This document shows, one piece after another, positions 15,100 to 24,202 of a stretch of 46,296 nucleotides of DNA (within the stretch, counting starts at the first letter, position 1; each line of letters starts with the position of its first letter). Under the pieces are notes generated by a model. The model was not told the origin of the DNA. It did not search any database and saw only the letters and a program-made list of their open reading frames with translations. A program made the translations under genes and the position numbers. Origin of the DNA: Flavobacteriales bacterium (GTDB taxonomy: Bacteria; Bacteroidota; Bacteroidia; Flavobacteriales_D; Sanyastnellaceae); the NCBI GenBank assembly GCA_002863125.1, contig PKEB01000011.1, forward strand, positions 1-46,296. The letters are read 5' to 3'.

Positions 15100-17652
15100 A
15101 TGTTCAAATCCAAAGCGAAGACAAAACCCAAATCCAAGCCGGCATCCAAGGCCAAAAAGGCCAAAAAACCCAGCCGGTTGCGGGTGTTCTTCCAGTCCGT
15201 CAGGGTATGGTTCGGCGACCCGCGGGTGCAGGCCGTTCACGGCGTTTTGATTCTGGCAGGGTCCATTTTCATGGTCATTGCCTTGGTCTCGGGGCTCTTT
15301 ACGGGAGCTGGCGATTACGCCCTGGTTGCTGAAGGCGTGGCAGATTCGCCCGTCGATACCAACCGAGAGCCGTTCCACAACTGGCTCGGCGGAGCAGGCG
15401 CGTATTTTGCCTTTTGGTTGGGGCGTCAGGGATTTGGATTGGGTGCGCTGGCGCTCCCCGTGCTGCTCGGACGGTGGAGCTGGTCACTCATCACCCAACG
15501 GCCCTTGGGTTCACGCTGGGCGGCCATCCGATACGGCTTCTTCTGGTTGGTATTCACACCGTGGGTTAGCGGCTATGTCGCGACACTGACTAACCATTGG
15601 GGCAACAGCGCATGGGACCACTGGATTGGCGCAACCGGGCAATTCGCCACCGATTTGGGCTTGCTCTACCTCGGCACCTTGGGCAGCGGATTGGCTATCG
15701 CCACAGTCATCTTGGCCATCGCAGCCTACCACTTGCAGCCGGTATTGAACGCCCTCCCCCGTTTCTCTTTTGACGGCATCAAACGCTGGTTTATTTCGGA
15801 AGACGGAGAAGCATCTGTTTGGTCGCAATCGAATGAAGCCGAGGAAGAACCGGATGCAGGAGAGGAAACCGAACTTCCCTTCGACCCCGACGAAGATTCC
15901 GAGTCGATTCTCGATGAGTTGCTCGACGACATTCACCAAGAAGAGGCAGAAACCCCTGCAACTGAAGCACCGCTACCGCCGCCAGCAGCCGAGGCCGAAC
16001 CGGCGCCTGCTGCTCCTGCCGCTCCTGTTGCGGAAGAGGAGTCCGCCACCGCTGAGGACGACGGTGTCACCTTCGAAGTCAAGCAAGTCGACGAAGAGAC
16101 CCAATTGACTGGCGACGAAATCGACAAAAAGGTGCAGGATTTTGGAGAATACGACCCCACTCTCGACCTCAGCCGCTTCGAATTGCCGAACATCGACCTC
16201 CTCGTTCAGCACGGCGATGGCAAGGTCAAGGTGACGGAAGCCGAATTGGACGCCAACAAAACGCGCATCATCGAGACGCTGCGCAACTTCAGCATCGAAG
16301 TATCCAGCATCACCGCCGAAGTGGGCCCGACCGTGACGCTGTATGAAATCGTTCCCGCCCCCGGCATCCGCATTTCGAAAATCAAGAACCTCGAGGACGA
16401 CATCGCCCTGAGCTTGGCCGCTCTTGGGATTCGAATCATCGCCCCCATCCCCGGCCGCGGAACCATCGGCATCGAGGTGCCCAACTCCAATCCGGACATC
16501 GTTTCGATGCGGGCGCTGATTGCATCGGATAAGTTCAACAATTCGGACGCTGCATTGCCCATTGCCATCGGCAAGACCATCTCCAATGAGACGTACGTAT
16601 TTGATTTGGCCAAAATGCCCCACCTCCTCATGGCGGGTGCAACGGGGCAGGGTAAATCCGTTGGATTGAATGCAATGCTGGTCAGTTTGCTCTACCGCAA
16701 GCACCCAGCGCAACTGAAATTTGTCCTCGTCGATCCCAAAAAGGTGGAATTGACGCTCTTCAACCACATCGAGCGGCATTACCTGGCGAAGCTGCCCGAT
16801 TCGGAAGAACCCATCATCACAGACACGTCAAAGGTGGTGGCGACATTGAACTCGCTCTGCATCGAAATGGACCAGCGCTACGATCTCTTGAAGGAAGCGC
16901 AGTGCCGCAACATCGCCGAGTATAACAAGAAATTTATTGGGCGCCGACTGAATCCTGAAGAAGGCCACCGCTACCTCCCCTACATCGTATTGGTGGTGGA
17001 CGAATTTGCCGACCTCATTATGACGGCGGGCAAAGAAGTGGAGACGCCCATAGCGCGCCTCGCGCAGTTGGCCCGTGCCATCGGCATCCACCTCATCATT
17101 GCCACCCAGCGCCCGTCGGTCAACATCATCACCGGCACCATCAAGGCCAACTTCCCGGCGCGCATCGCCTTCCGGGTGACGTCCAAAATCGATTCCCGCA
17201 CCATCCTCGATGCCGGGGGCGCCGACCAACTCATCGGCCGCGGCGACATGCTCCTCAGCACGGGCAACGACCTCATCCGCATCCAGTGCGGCTTTGTCGA
17301 CACCCCTGAGGTGGAGGAGATCTGCGAATTCATTGGCAGCCAGCAGGGCTACCCCGATGCCTTCCTGCTCCCCGAGTACACGCCCGAGGGAGGCAGCGAA
17401 TCCGGGCACATCAGTGACGACGAGCGCGACGACATGTTCGAAGACGCCGCCCGGGTCATCGTCATGCACCAACAAGGTTCGACATCGTTGCTGCAACGCA
17501 AACTCAAGGTTGGTTACAACCGCGCCGGCCGCATCATCGACCAACTAGAAGACGCCGGCATCATCGGACCATTTGAGGGATCCAAAGCACGAAAAGTGCT
17601 CGTCCCTGATGAAATGAGTTTGGAACAGATGTTGCAGAAGGGAGATGCATGA
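15100..17652 (+). CDS. ftsK: DNA translocase FtsK
   Basis: This 850-aa septal ATPase pumps DNA during chromosome dimer resolution and division. After a very basic start (FKSKAKTKPKSK...) come about four membrane segments (roughly residues 45-215). An acidic Pro/Ala-rich linker (about 240-330) is followed by the alpha-beta motor. The Walker A motif is GATGQGKSVG (513-521), the Walker B region is YIVLVVDEFADLI, and IGIHLIIATQRPSVNIITG follows. The C-terminal gamma winged helix that reads KOPS-type sites is present (VMHQQGSTSLLQRKL). I chose ATG 15100; a GTG at 15022 would add 26 residues of no clear value. lolA follows with an ATGA overlap. Confidence 0.95.
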   Translation: MFKSKAKTKPKSKPASKAKKAKKPSRLRVFFQSVRVWFGDPRVQAVHGVLILAGSIFMVIALVSGLFTGAGDYALVAEGVADSPVDTNREPFHNWLGGAGAYFAFWLGRQGFGLGALALPVLLGRWSWSLITQRPLGSRWAAIRYGFFWLVFTPWVSGYVATLTNHWGNSAWDHWIGATGQFATDLGLLYLGTLGSGLAIATVILAIAAYHLQPVLNALPRFSFDGIKRWFISEDGEASVWSQSNEAEEEPDAGEETELPFDPDEDSESILDELLDDIHQEEAETPATEAPLPPPAAEAEPAPAAPAAPVAEEESATAEDDGVTFEVKQVDEETQLTGDEIDKKVQDFGEYDPTLDLSRFELPNIDLLVQHGDGKVKVTEAELDANKTRIIETLRNFSIEVSSITAEVGPTVTLYEIVPAPGIRISKIKNLEDDIALSLAALGIRIIAPIPGRGTIGIEVPNSNPDIVSMRALIASDKFNNSDAALPIAIGKTISNETYVFDLAKMPHLLMAGATGQGKSVGLNAMLVSLLYRKHPAQLKFVLVDPKKVELTLFNHIERHYLAKLPDSEEPIITDTSKVVATLNSLCIEMDQRYDLLKEAQCRNIAEYNKKFIGRRLNPEEGHRYLPYIVLVVDEFADLIMTAGKEVETPIARLAQLARAIGIHLIIATQRPSVNIITGTIKANFPARIAFRVTSKIDSRTILDAGGADQLIGRGDMLLSTGNDLIRIQCGFVDTPEVEEICEFIGSQQGYPDAFLLPEYTPEGGSESGHISDDERDDMFEDAARVIVMHQQGSTSLLQRKLKVGYNRAGRIIDQLEDAGIIGPFEGSKARKVLVPDEMSLEQMLQKGDA

Positions 17653-18308
17653 AGCATCTTCGCAGAATGAAATTTAGTGTTGCCTTAACGTTGACTGCTT
17701 GTTGTGCGACCTGGGGATGGGCGCAGGATGCGAACGCCTTGTTGGGAAAATTGAGCGAACAGGCAAAATCGTACGGCTCCATTGAGGCCACCTATACGTC
17801 GATCATGGTCGACAAGATGAGCGATTTTGAAGCCACCCAAGCGGGCACCATCTATGTGGACGGCAACAAGTACAGCCTCGACATCGGGGACTACCTCATC
17901 ATCTCAGACGGCGAGACCATCTGGACGTACGAGCCTGCCGTCAACGACTGTTACGTCGATGATGCCGAAATGATGGCGGAAGAAGGCATGGACCCTTCCA
18001 AGCTCTTCACCATCTGGGAAGATGATTTCAAAAACGAATGGAAAGGAACGGTTGACTTGAACGGTGAATCGGTGGTGCAAATCAATTTGTACCCACTAGC
18101 CGGCGACGAGAAGCCATTTCACACGATTCAGTTGTTCATCAACGAGAAAGACCTCGAGCTGCGCCGTGCAGTGGTCAAAGGCCGCGAAGGCACCGACGTC
18201 ACCTATGACGTGAGCTCATTCAAGCCCCAAGCGGAAGTCCCTGCGTCCACCTTCACGTTCGACCAGGGCAAGTTCCCTGGCGTGAATATGATCGATAACC
18301 GCATCTAA
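17649..18308 (+). CDS. lolA: LolA-like outer-membrane lipoprotein carrier
   Basis: This encodes 219 aa with a signal peptide ending at about GWAQ (residue 26). The mature protein fits the LolA fold: an N-terminal amphipathic helix (ALLGKLSEQAKSYGSIEATY), then sheet strands with AGTIYVDGNKYSLDIGDYLIISDGETIWTY and a late VTYDVSSFKPQAEVPASTF. LolA shuttles lipoproteins through the periplasm from LolCDE to the outer membrane. The ATGA overlap with ftsK repeats the ftsK-lolA order known from E. coli. Its stop overlaps that of the convergent LysM gene. Confidence 0.85.
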   Translation: MKHLRRMKFSVALTLTACCATWGWAQDANALLGKLSEQAKSYGSIEATYTSIMVDKMSDFEATQAGTIYVDGNKYSLDIGDYLIISDGETIWTYEPAVNDCYVDDAEMMAEEGMDPSKLFTIWEDDFKNEWKGTVDLNGESVVQINLYPLAGDEKPFHTIQLFINEKDLELRRAVVKGREGTDVTYDVSSFKPQAEVPASTFTFDQGKFPGVNMIDNRI

Positions 18309-19822
18309 CGCACCGGCTCCCAACCGCCGTTCGCGAAAGTTTCGAGGAACCAGTGCTCGTTGACGAAACGCGCCCGGGCCTCATCCCATTGCCAATCCAA
18401 TTTGAAATGCGCCTGCGCAGGCAACGGCCATGGCAACCCCTGCCAACGGGCGCTTTCTACCATCGCATCGAAGGCGATGAAGCCGTAAATCGACGGATCC
18501 GTCGCGTGCGCCGCCCGGAACTGTTCAATCTGCCCCGCTACCGTGGAATCATTCCACAGGGTTCCCACTGAAACCGGCACGGTGTAGTCTGCACGATCGA
18601 GGTAGCGGCGTTCGAGGAATTCAAAGGACCGCGAATCAGGATGCCCATAAACGTGCACGGGGAAACTGTCTGCCAGCTGCAATTCCGTCTGCACGTACGC
18701 GTACAGCGACTGGGCGGACTTTCCTACCGGGATGGCAATCGGATTAACCTTGGACGTGTCCAACTCTGCAATCAAGCCTTCAGCGAACTGTGCATTCGCC
18801 GGCACCGATTGCAGCACCGTGCTGTCTGTTGCCGCACCCAAGAAACCCCGGCGAAAGGCCTGTTCCAATCCCGCGTCCACCCCCCGCGTCTCGAGCATCA
18901 TAACCGTATCTCCGGCGTGTTGCTGTGCTGCAAGCGCCCCCAAGGCCTCCATGCCCGGTGAGGGATTGGGTTCCATGCTAAACGCGAGCGGGTGCTTCTC
19001 CCATACAGCCGGATTTTGTGGCGTCAGCACCCATTGGGGCACCTCGGAGTTCTGCAGCAACGTGTTGACCGAATCCAACGGCGCTTTTCGCAGTGGCCCA
19101 AGCACCACATCGGCCCATTGCAGATCGTCTATGCCCCACAGGTGCACCCCCAACGTATCCGGCTCGGTATCGACCACGCGCAAGGCGACGGTATAGCCAG
19201 AATCACTCAGTGATTGTGCAGCCCATTGCGCCCCGTGCATGAACTCCAAGGAGATTTCACGCAGGCGGTTCGTCTTGGCGCTGTAGCCTCCGCCGTCCAC
19301 CGTATCCGCTTCCAACATGAATGGCAACATCAGCAGGGCGCGCAGCGTGTCTTGCCGCAAAGCAGGGAGCGATTGGGACGCATCGACGGGTGCGCCGAGG
19401 GATGCGGGATTGGCTGATTCGGGGGCGGCCCCCACCACCAGCACATCGCCGATGCTCAATCCCTGCGCAGCTGATGGGTTCCAAGCCTCTAACTGTGCGA
19501 CTTCCAAGCCATAGAGGTTGGCGATGGCGTACAAGGTCTGACCAGCCTCAACGGTGTGCACCTCAGCCCCCGCCTGGGACGCATCCAGAACACGCACCAA
19601 TTGCATGGGCTGTGGAATGCGCACCACATCGCCGGGAGACAGGGCTTCTCCTCGGCCCGGATTGGCCTCGCGGAGCTCCGTCAATGTAACATCGTGCGCC
19701 CGTGCGATTCGGGCATACGTGTCGCCAGGGAGAACGGTGTACTCCACCTGGGCAGTGACGAGTTGAACGCCCGACACAAGGCACAACGACAGCACCAAGA
19801 GGAGGTTACGCAAAATGGGCAT
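18305..19822 (-). CDS. Exported protein with two LysM domains and a periplasmic-binding-protein-like domain
   Basis: This encodes 505 aa from ATG 19822 (another start at 19843 adds seven residues before the signal peptide). The signal peptide is MPILRNLLLVLSLCLVSG..., ending at about VTAQ. Two LysM repeats follow: VLPGDTYARIARAHDVTLTE (about 30-75) and HTVEAGQTLYAIANLYGLEV (about 90-135), which should bind peptidoglycan. The remainder (about 160-505) resembles the ABC-type branched-chain amino-acid binding protein fold: LLMLPFML, LEFMHGAQWAAQSL and DVVLGPL. No transporter genes are near, so the domain may bind a ligand for a cell-wall role rather than uptake. It lies downstream of guaA and a small gene. 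Confidence 0.8.
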   Translation of the reverse strand: MPILRNLLLVLSLCLVSGVQLVTAQVEYTVLPGDTYARIARAHDVTLTELREANPGRGEALSPGDVVRIPQPMQLVRVLDASQAGAEVHTVEAGQTLYAIANLYGLEVAQLEAWNPSAAQGLSIGDVLVVGAAPESANPASLGAPVDASQSLPALRQDTLRALLMLPFMLEADTVDGGGYSAKTNRLREISLEFMHGAQWAAQSLSDSGYTVALRVVDTEPDTLGVHLWGIDDLQWADVVLGPLRKAPLDSVNTLLQNSEVPQWVLTPQNPAVWEKHPLAFSMEPNPSPGMEALGALAAQQHAGDTVMMLETRGVDAGLEQAFRRGFLGAATDSTVLQSVPANAQFAEGLIAELDTSKVNPIAIPVGKSAQSLYAYVQTELQLADSFPVHVYGHPDSRSFEFLERRYLDRADYTVPVSVGTLWNDSTVAGQIEQFRAAHATDPSIYGFIAFDAMVESARWQGLPWPLPAQAHFKLDWQWDEARARFVNEHWFLETFANGGWEPVR

Positions 19823-20000
19823 TGTAGTGGGCCGTTCGTTCATCTTTTTTCATTCCAGCCGTTTCCTTGAGAAAACGGTTGCGGTCGTCCGTTGAATTGA
19901 AAACCCAAATGCACACGGAATTATTGCTGTGGTAGATGGCCTTTAACTCATCGTCGATGGCACACAATTCTCGGGGTATTTCGGCGGGAATGCAAATCAT
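19806..20000 (-). CDS. Small hypothetical protein between guaA and the LysM gene
   Basis: This encodes 64 aa, starting 10 bases after the guaA stop and overlapping the start of the LysM gene by 17 bases. It has no signal peptide or membrane segment; it contains ELCAIDDELKAIYHSNNSVC and two Cys. I do not recognise it. The tight packing in the same direction and protein-like composition support a real gene, but the call is moderate. Confidence 0.5.
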   Translation of the reverse strand: MICIPAEIPRELCAIDDELKAIYHSNNSVCIWVFNSTDDRNRFLKETAGMKKDERTAHYNAHFA

Positions 20001-20010
20001 GCCGTCCGGA

Positions 20011-21546
20011 TCATTCCCATTCGATGGTCGCAGGCGGCTTGGAGCTGATGTCGTACACCACGCGGTTCACGCCGCGCACCTTGTTGATGATGTCGTTGGA
20101 TACCTTGGCCAGGAAATCGTACGGGAGGTGGCACCAATCCGCCGTCATCCCATCGGTTGAGGTCACGGCGCGTAAGGCCACCGCCTGCTCGTACGTGCGT
20201 TCATCCCCCATCACCCCGACGCTTTGAACAGGGAGCAAAATAGCGCCCGCCTGCCATACCTCATCGTACAATCCGGCTTCTTTAAGGCCATCGATCCAAA
20301 TGCGGTCGACATCTTGCAGGATGCGCACTTTATCCGCGGTAATGTCGCCGAGGATACGGATGGCCAGGCCCGGTCCTGGGAATGGGTGGCGACCCAAAAT
20401 TTCTTGCTTCACTCCGATTTCCTTGCCCACGCGGCGCACCTCGTCTTTGAACAACAGGCGCAGCGGCTCGACCACTTTTAGTTTCATGTAATCCGGAAGT
20501 CCGCCAACGTTGTGGTGACTCTTGATGGTCGCAGAAGGACCGCCGGTCGCGCTCACACTTTCGATGACATCAGGGTAAATGGTTCCTTGAGCGAGCCAAT
20601 GGGCGTTTTCCACTTGCTTGCTCGCATCGTCAAACACATCGACGAACACCTTGCCGATGGACTTGCGCTTAGTCTCGGGGTCGGATTCCCCTGCGAGGGC
20701 CGAGAGGAATCGGTCTCCGGCACGCACCCCTTCCACTTGCAGTCCCATGTCCTCGTAGCTCGCCAACACCTCTTCGAATTCGTGCTGGCGCAGCAGCCCG
20801 TTGTCAACGAAAATGCAGTGCAACTGCTTACCGATAGCCCGGTGCAGCAGCGCTGCGGCCACCGTGGAATCGACACCGCCACTCAATCCGAGGATGACCT
20901 GGTCGTCTCCAATTTGATCACGCAAATTGGACACTGTCTCGTCGGCAAAGCCAGCCGGAGTCCAATCCCCATCACATCCGCAGATGTTGATTACGAAGTT
21001 TTTGAGCAGCTGAGGGCCGTCGGTGCTGTGCCACACCTCCGGGTGGAATTGAATCCCCCATACGGGGCGATTCACGTCGCGGAAGCCCGCAAATTTGACG
21101 TCGCGAGTGCTGCAAATGGTTTCGAACTGATCGCCAATGCTAATGATGGTGTCGCCGTGACTCATCCACACCTGCGATTCTTGGGCTACACCGTTTAACA
21201 AGGGGTTGGATACGTCCACTTGGGCGAGGTTGGCGCGGCCGTATTCACGGGAGTCGGAGGCTTCAACCGATCCACCATGGGTTTGGGCAAGGTATTGCGC
21301 TCCGTAGCACACCCCCAACACCGGCACGTTTCCGAGCATGTTGGATAGATCGGGGCGGGGCGCATCCTCGTCGCGTACGCTGTGCGGAGAACCACTTAAG
21401 ATCACGCCCTTCACGTCGTCCGGAACACTTTCGTACCGGTTCCATGGGATGATGTCGGAGTAGACATTCAACTCGCGCACCCGGCGGGCGATGAGCTGTG
21501 TGTACTGGGAACCGAAATCGAGGATGAGGATGCGTTGATGCTGCAT
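20011..21546 (-). CDS. guaA: GMP synthase (glutamine-hydrolysing)
   Basis: The 511-aa enzyme converts XMP to GMP with glutamine and ATP, the last step of guanine nucleotide synthesis. The class I amidotransferase domain has [17 protein letters not shown], the nucleophile C80 in GVCYGAQ, and H168 and E170 in QFHPEV. The ATP pyrophosphatase loop GLSGGVDST lies at about 220-228, and the dimerisation domain ends TIEWE. I chose ATG 21546 because the family starts MQHxxILILDFG. Upstream ATGs at 21555 and 21657 are possible, but the latter lies within the divergent maf gene. Confidence 0.96.
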   Translation of the reverse strand: MQHQRILILDFGSQYTQLIARRVRELNVYSDIIPWNRYESVPDDVKGVILSGSPHSVRDEDAPRPDLSNMLGNVPVLGVCYGAQYLAQTHGGSVEASDSREYGRANLAQVDVSNPLLNGVAQESQVWMSHGDTIISIGDQFETICSTRDVKFAGFRDVNRPVWGIQFHPEVWHSTDGPQLLKNFVINICGCDGDWTPAGFADETVSNLRDQIGDDQVILGLSGGVDSTVAAALLHRAIGKQLHCIFVDNGLLRQHEFEEVLASYEDMGLQVEGVRAGDRFLSALAGESDPETKRKSIGKVFVDVFDDASKQVENAHWLAQGTIYPDVIESVSATGGPSATIKSHHNVGGLPDYMKLKVVEPLRLLFKDEVRRVGKEIGVKQEILGRHPFPGPGLAIRILGDITADKVRILQDVDRIWIDGLKEAGLYDEVWQAGAILLPVQSVGVMGDERTYEQAVALRAVTSTDGMTADWCHLPYDFLAKVSNDIINKVRGVNRVVYDISSKPPATIEWE

Positions 21547-21565
21547 GAACGTCATGGTGAAGCCG

Positions 21566-21573
21566 CAAAGGTA
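21566..21573 (-). promoter_or_regulatory. Candidate -7 promoter element of guaA
   Basis: The minus-strand sequence TACCTTTG matches the Bacteroidota -7 consensus TAnnTTTG and lies 19 bases before the guaA start. No TTG sits at the right distance upstream, so only half of the promoter matches. Confidence 0.45.
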
Positions 21574-21610
21574 ATTCGGCCCTTTGGGAGGATGGGCGCG
21601 TAGCAACCGG

Positions 21611-21618
21611 TATTTTTG
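21611..21618 (+). promoter_or_regulatory. Candidate -7 promoter element of maf, leaderless arrangement
   Basis: TATTTTTG matches TAnnTTTG exactly and ends four bases before the maf ATG (21623). Transcription would start at or next to the start codon. The upstream TTG at 21584-21586 is 24 bases away, longer than the usual 17-20. Confidence 0.5.
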
Positions 21619-21622
21619 CACC

Positions 21623-22219
21623 ATGCTGTACCCACATTTGAACGGAAAGCGCGTCATCCTGGCAAGTCAGTCGCCTCGACGGTTAGAATTGGTCAAGGGC
21701 CTTGAACTCCAGCCGGTAACCTGGCTGAAAGACGTCGATGAATCGTTCCCTGATGAGATCTCTGGTCCTGCCATTGCGGAATATGTCACACGGTTGAAAG
21801 CCGAGGCGTATTGGGACGAATTGGGACCAGACGACCTGCTTATCACGGGCGACACGGTCGTCTTGCTCGGCGACGAGGTCTTCCAGAAGCCCGGACACCG
21901 AAACGAAGCGATTAGGATGCTTGAGCGATTGAGCGGTCAAACGCATACGGTGGCCTCAGGCATTGCGGTCACCACCATCAAAACCGGAATTCAATCCGCC
22001 GTCGACACCTGTGAAGTGACGTTTCGACCCCTCGAACGGGCGTGGATTGAACATTACATCGATCGCTATCGACCTTATGACAAAGCCGGGGGGTACGGAG
22101 TACAAGATATGATCGGATTCGCCGGTGTCACTGGGATGCAAGGCTCCTATTTTACGGTGATGGGCCTACCGACGCACAAACTTTTTGAACTTATAAACAG
22201 CTTAAAATCACAACTTTAA
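21623..22219 (+). CDS. maf: Maf family nucleotide pyrophosphatase (YhdE-like)
   Basis: The 198-aa protein belongs to the Maf family, which hydrolyses non-canonical or excess nucleoside triphosphates; the YhdE type acts on dTTP and UTP. Family motifs are [16 protein letters not shown] at the start, [19 protein letters not shown] in the middle and [10 protein letters not shown] near the end, which is the YhdE-like variant. I chose ATG 21623; the frame stays open to 21584 but the family N-terminus begins here. It is divergent from guaA with 76 bases between start codons. Confidence 0.9.
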   Translation: MLYPHLNGKRVILASQSPRRLELVKGLELQPVTWLKDVDESFPDEISGPAIAEYVTRLKAEAYWDELGPDDLLITGDTVVLLGDEVFQKPGHRNEAIRMLERLSGQTHTVASGIAVTTIKTGIQSAVDTCEVTFRPLERAWIEHYIDRYRPYDKAGGYGVQDMIGFAGVTGMQGSYFTVMGLPTHKLFELINSLKSQL

Positions 22220-22337
22220 TGTATTTTTCTTTGGGCCTGTTTAACATTTTATAACTTGCCTTGAACAAAATCTGTTAGCAGATGTTAATTGGATGTTTTC
22301 AGGACACGATTCCTATTTGTAACCAAAACCCAAACAC

Positions 22338-23051
22338 ATGAATTCATTACTTCTTGCTGCCCAAATGGACAACACCGATTACGTAGGATTTACCTTCTTC
22401 GTTGGATGTATGGCCATGATGGCAGCCTCCGTTTTCTTCTTCTTCTCCATGAATATGGTAGAAGGAAAGTGGAAGACATCCCTCCTTGTGAGCGGCTTAA
22501 TTACGTTAATTGCTGCAGTTCACTACTACTACATGCGCGATTACTGGGCGGCAACTGAAGATTCACCAACTTTCTTCCGATATGTTGACTGGATACTTAC
22601 AGTGCCATTAATGTGCGTAGAATTTTATCTCATTTTGAAGGCTGCGGGAGCGAAAGTAAACTTACTCTGGAAGTTAATCGCAGCTTCAGCAGTAATGTTA
22701 GTGACAGGATACTTTGGAGAGGCAGTTTATCGAGACGCGGCCGCCATGTGGGGTCTGTTCTCAGGCCTTGCCTATTTCTACATCGTGTACCTGATCATGT
22801 TTGGAGAAGCCAAAGCGTTAGCTGACAAATCTTCGGCAGGTGTTCAAACGGCACATAAACTGCTTTGCAGGTTCGTTTTAATCGGCTGGGCAATTTACCC
22901 AATCGGTTACATGATAGGAACCGGAGAAGGTCAATGGTATTCTTTCCTACAAGGTGCCTTAGAAATGGATGTCATTTACAACATCGGTGATGCCATCAAC
23001 AAAATCGGATTCGGATTGGTCATCTATAGCTTAGCTGTAGGCAAGGACTAA
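22338..23051 (+). CDS. Proteorhodopsin, green-absorbing proton-pump type
   Basis: This 237-aa, seven-helix retinal protein should pump protons outward in light. In helix C, RYVDWILTVPLMCVEFYLIL carries the proton acceptor D84, T88 and the donor E95 (D97, T101, E108 in standard numbering), the DTE set of proton pumps. M92 equals tuning position 105; Met or Leu there goes with green absorption. H62 pairs with D84 (H75 in standard numbering), and K222 in DAINKIGFG is the retinal-binding Lys. The GC content is low: 24 of 60 bases at 22561-22620, versus 35 of 60 in a guaA stretch, which suggests transfer. A weak promoter TTG-N20-cctaTTTG lies at 22289-22319. A strong terminator follows, so it is transcribed alone. 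No retinal-synthesis gene (blh) is in the window. Confidence 0.97.
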   Translation: MNSLLLAAQMDNTDYVGFTFFVGCMAMMAASVFFFFSMNMVEGKWKTSLLVSGLITLIAAVHYYYMRDYWAATEDSPTFFRYVDWILTVPLMCVEFYLILKAAGAKVNLLWKLIAASAVMLVTGYFGEAVYRDAAAMWGLFSGLAYFYIVYLIMFGEAKALADKSSAGVQTAHKLLCRFVLIGWAIYPIGYMIGTGEGQWYSFLQGALEMDVIYNIGDAINKIGFGLVIYSLAVGKD

Positions 23052-23080
23052 TACAGAATCCTTAACGTCCTGAAATGCAG

Positions 23081-23112
23081 ACCGCCGGCTCAATTGAGTC
23101 GGCGGTTTTTTT
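23081..23112 (+). terminator. Intrinsic terminator of proteorhodopsin gene
   Basis: ACCGCCG pairs with CGGCGGT, extended inward by a G-T pair and CTC/GAG around an AATT loop, and is followed by seven Ts (23106-23112). It lies 30 bases after the proteorhodopsin stop. The opposite strand has no T run after the stem, so it serves the plus strand only. Confidence 0.92.
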
Positions 23113-23128
23113 GACTCCAATTTTTACG

Positions 23129-24172
23129 TCAGAGCGAAATATAGCGTCCACCCTGGTGCACGGATAAGCTGCCGATGACCTGCGCAGGCAATCCCGCTTT
23201 CTTCAAAATGGCCTCAACGGCGTCCAGATAGTCCGGGCTCACCGCAACCAACAATCCGCCGCTCGTCTGCGGGTCACACAGTACGTCCCGCTCAAACCCT
23301 TCCACCTCCGCCACATGGTGCCCGTAGCTCGCCCAGTTGCGCTTGGAACCGCCAGGCACGCAGCCCAAGCCGTGGTAATGCAACAGGCGTTCTCCGCTCA
23401 GCAACGGGACATGCGCCACATCCAAATCCGCCTGCAAGCCCGAACTCTCGCACATTTCCACCAAGTGGCCCAGTAAACCGAATCCGGTCACATCCGTCAT
23501 GGCGTGCACACCTTCGATTCGGGACAGCTCGGCTCCGATAACATTCAACTGCTGCATCGACTGCACCGCGAGGTCCAAGTCAGCGGCCTCCACCACGCCT
23601 TTTTTCTCGGCAGTAGTCAGCATGCCCACCCCAAGGGGCTTGGTGAGGTACAACCGATCACTGGCGACCGCCGAGGCATTGGCTTTGAGGTTTGTGAGTG
23701 AAACGCGCCCTGTGACGGCCAACCCAAAAATAGGCTCCGGGCTGTCGATGCTGTGTCCGCCGGCCAACGGAATGCCCGCCTCCGAACAGATAGAACGTCC
23801 ACCATCCACCACGGCGCTGGCCGCGCTTTCCGGGATCTTTCCCAACGGCCACCCGAGGATGGCAATGGCCATGAGCGGGGTACCTCCCATGGCGTAGATG
23901 TCACTAATCGCATTGACTGCAGCGATGCGCCCGAACGTGCGGGGATCGTCGACGATGGGCATGAAGAAATCCGTGGTGGAAATGATGCCGGTGCCGTCGC
24001 CTAAATCCACCACCGCCGCGTCGTCTTTGGTGTCGTTACCGATGACCAGGTTTTCGAATACCTCCGATCGGTCCACGCCGGATAAGATTTCGTGGAGCAC
24101 CGCTGGGGACAATTTGCAGCCGCAGCCGGCACCGTGTGAAAATTGGGTCAATCGGATTGTATCCATGCGCAT
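23129..24172 (-). CDS. selD: Selenide, water dikinase (selenophosphate synthetase)
   Basis: The 347-aa enzyme makes selenophosphate from selenide and ATP. From ATG 24172 the N-terminus [18 protein letters not shown] aligns residue for residue with E. coli SelD, placing the catalytic Cys at C17 and the second Cys at C19; the length is also equal. Other family motifs are [36 protein letters not shown] and [12 protein letters not shown] further start at 24187 adds five residues. It follows mnmH by 30 bases, so the pair probably forms one transcript that supplies selenium to tRNA. Confidence 0.96.
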   Translation of the reverse strand: MRMDTIRLTQFSHGAGCGCKLSPAVLHEILSGVDRSEVFENLVIGNDTKDDAAVVDLGDGTGIISTTDFFMPIVDDPRTFGRIAAVNAISDIYAMGGTPLMAIAILGWPLGKIPESAASAVVDGGRSICSEAGIPLAGGHSIDSPEPIFGLAVTGRVSLTNLKANASAVASDRLYLTKPLGVGMLTTAEKKGVVEAADLDLAVQSMQQLNVIGAELSRIEGVHAMTDVTGFGLLGHLVEMCESSGLQADLDVAHVPLLSGERLLHYHGLGCVPGGSKRNWASYGHHVAEVEGFERDVLCDPQTSGGLLVAVSPDYLDAVEAILKKAGLPAQVIGSLSVHQGGRYISL

Positions 24173-24202
24173 CGTTTGAGACCGCAAGGTACAGCAGCCC
24201 CG

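Noticed and set aside
15973-16779. Minus-strand open frame of 268 codons opposite ftsK
   Set aside because: It is complementary to the conserved FtsK linker and motor and has no independent support.
23081-23106. The same hairpin as a terminator for selD on the minus strand
   Set aside because: On that strand the stem is followed by CTGCATTTC with no T run, so it is unlikely to stop selD transcripts.
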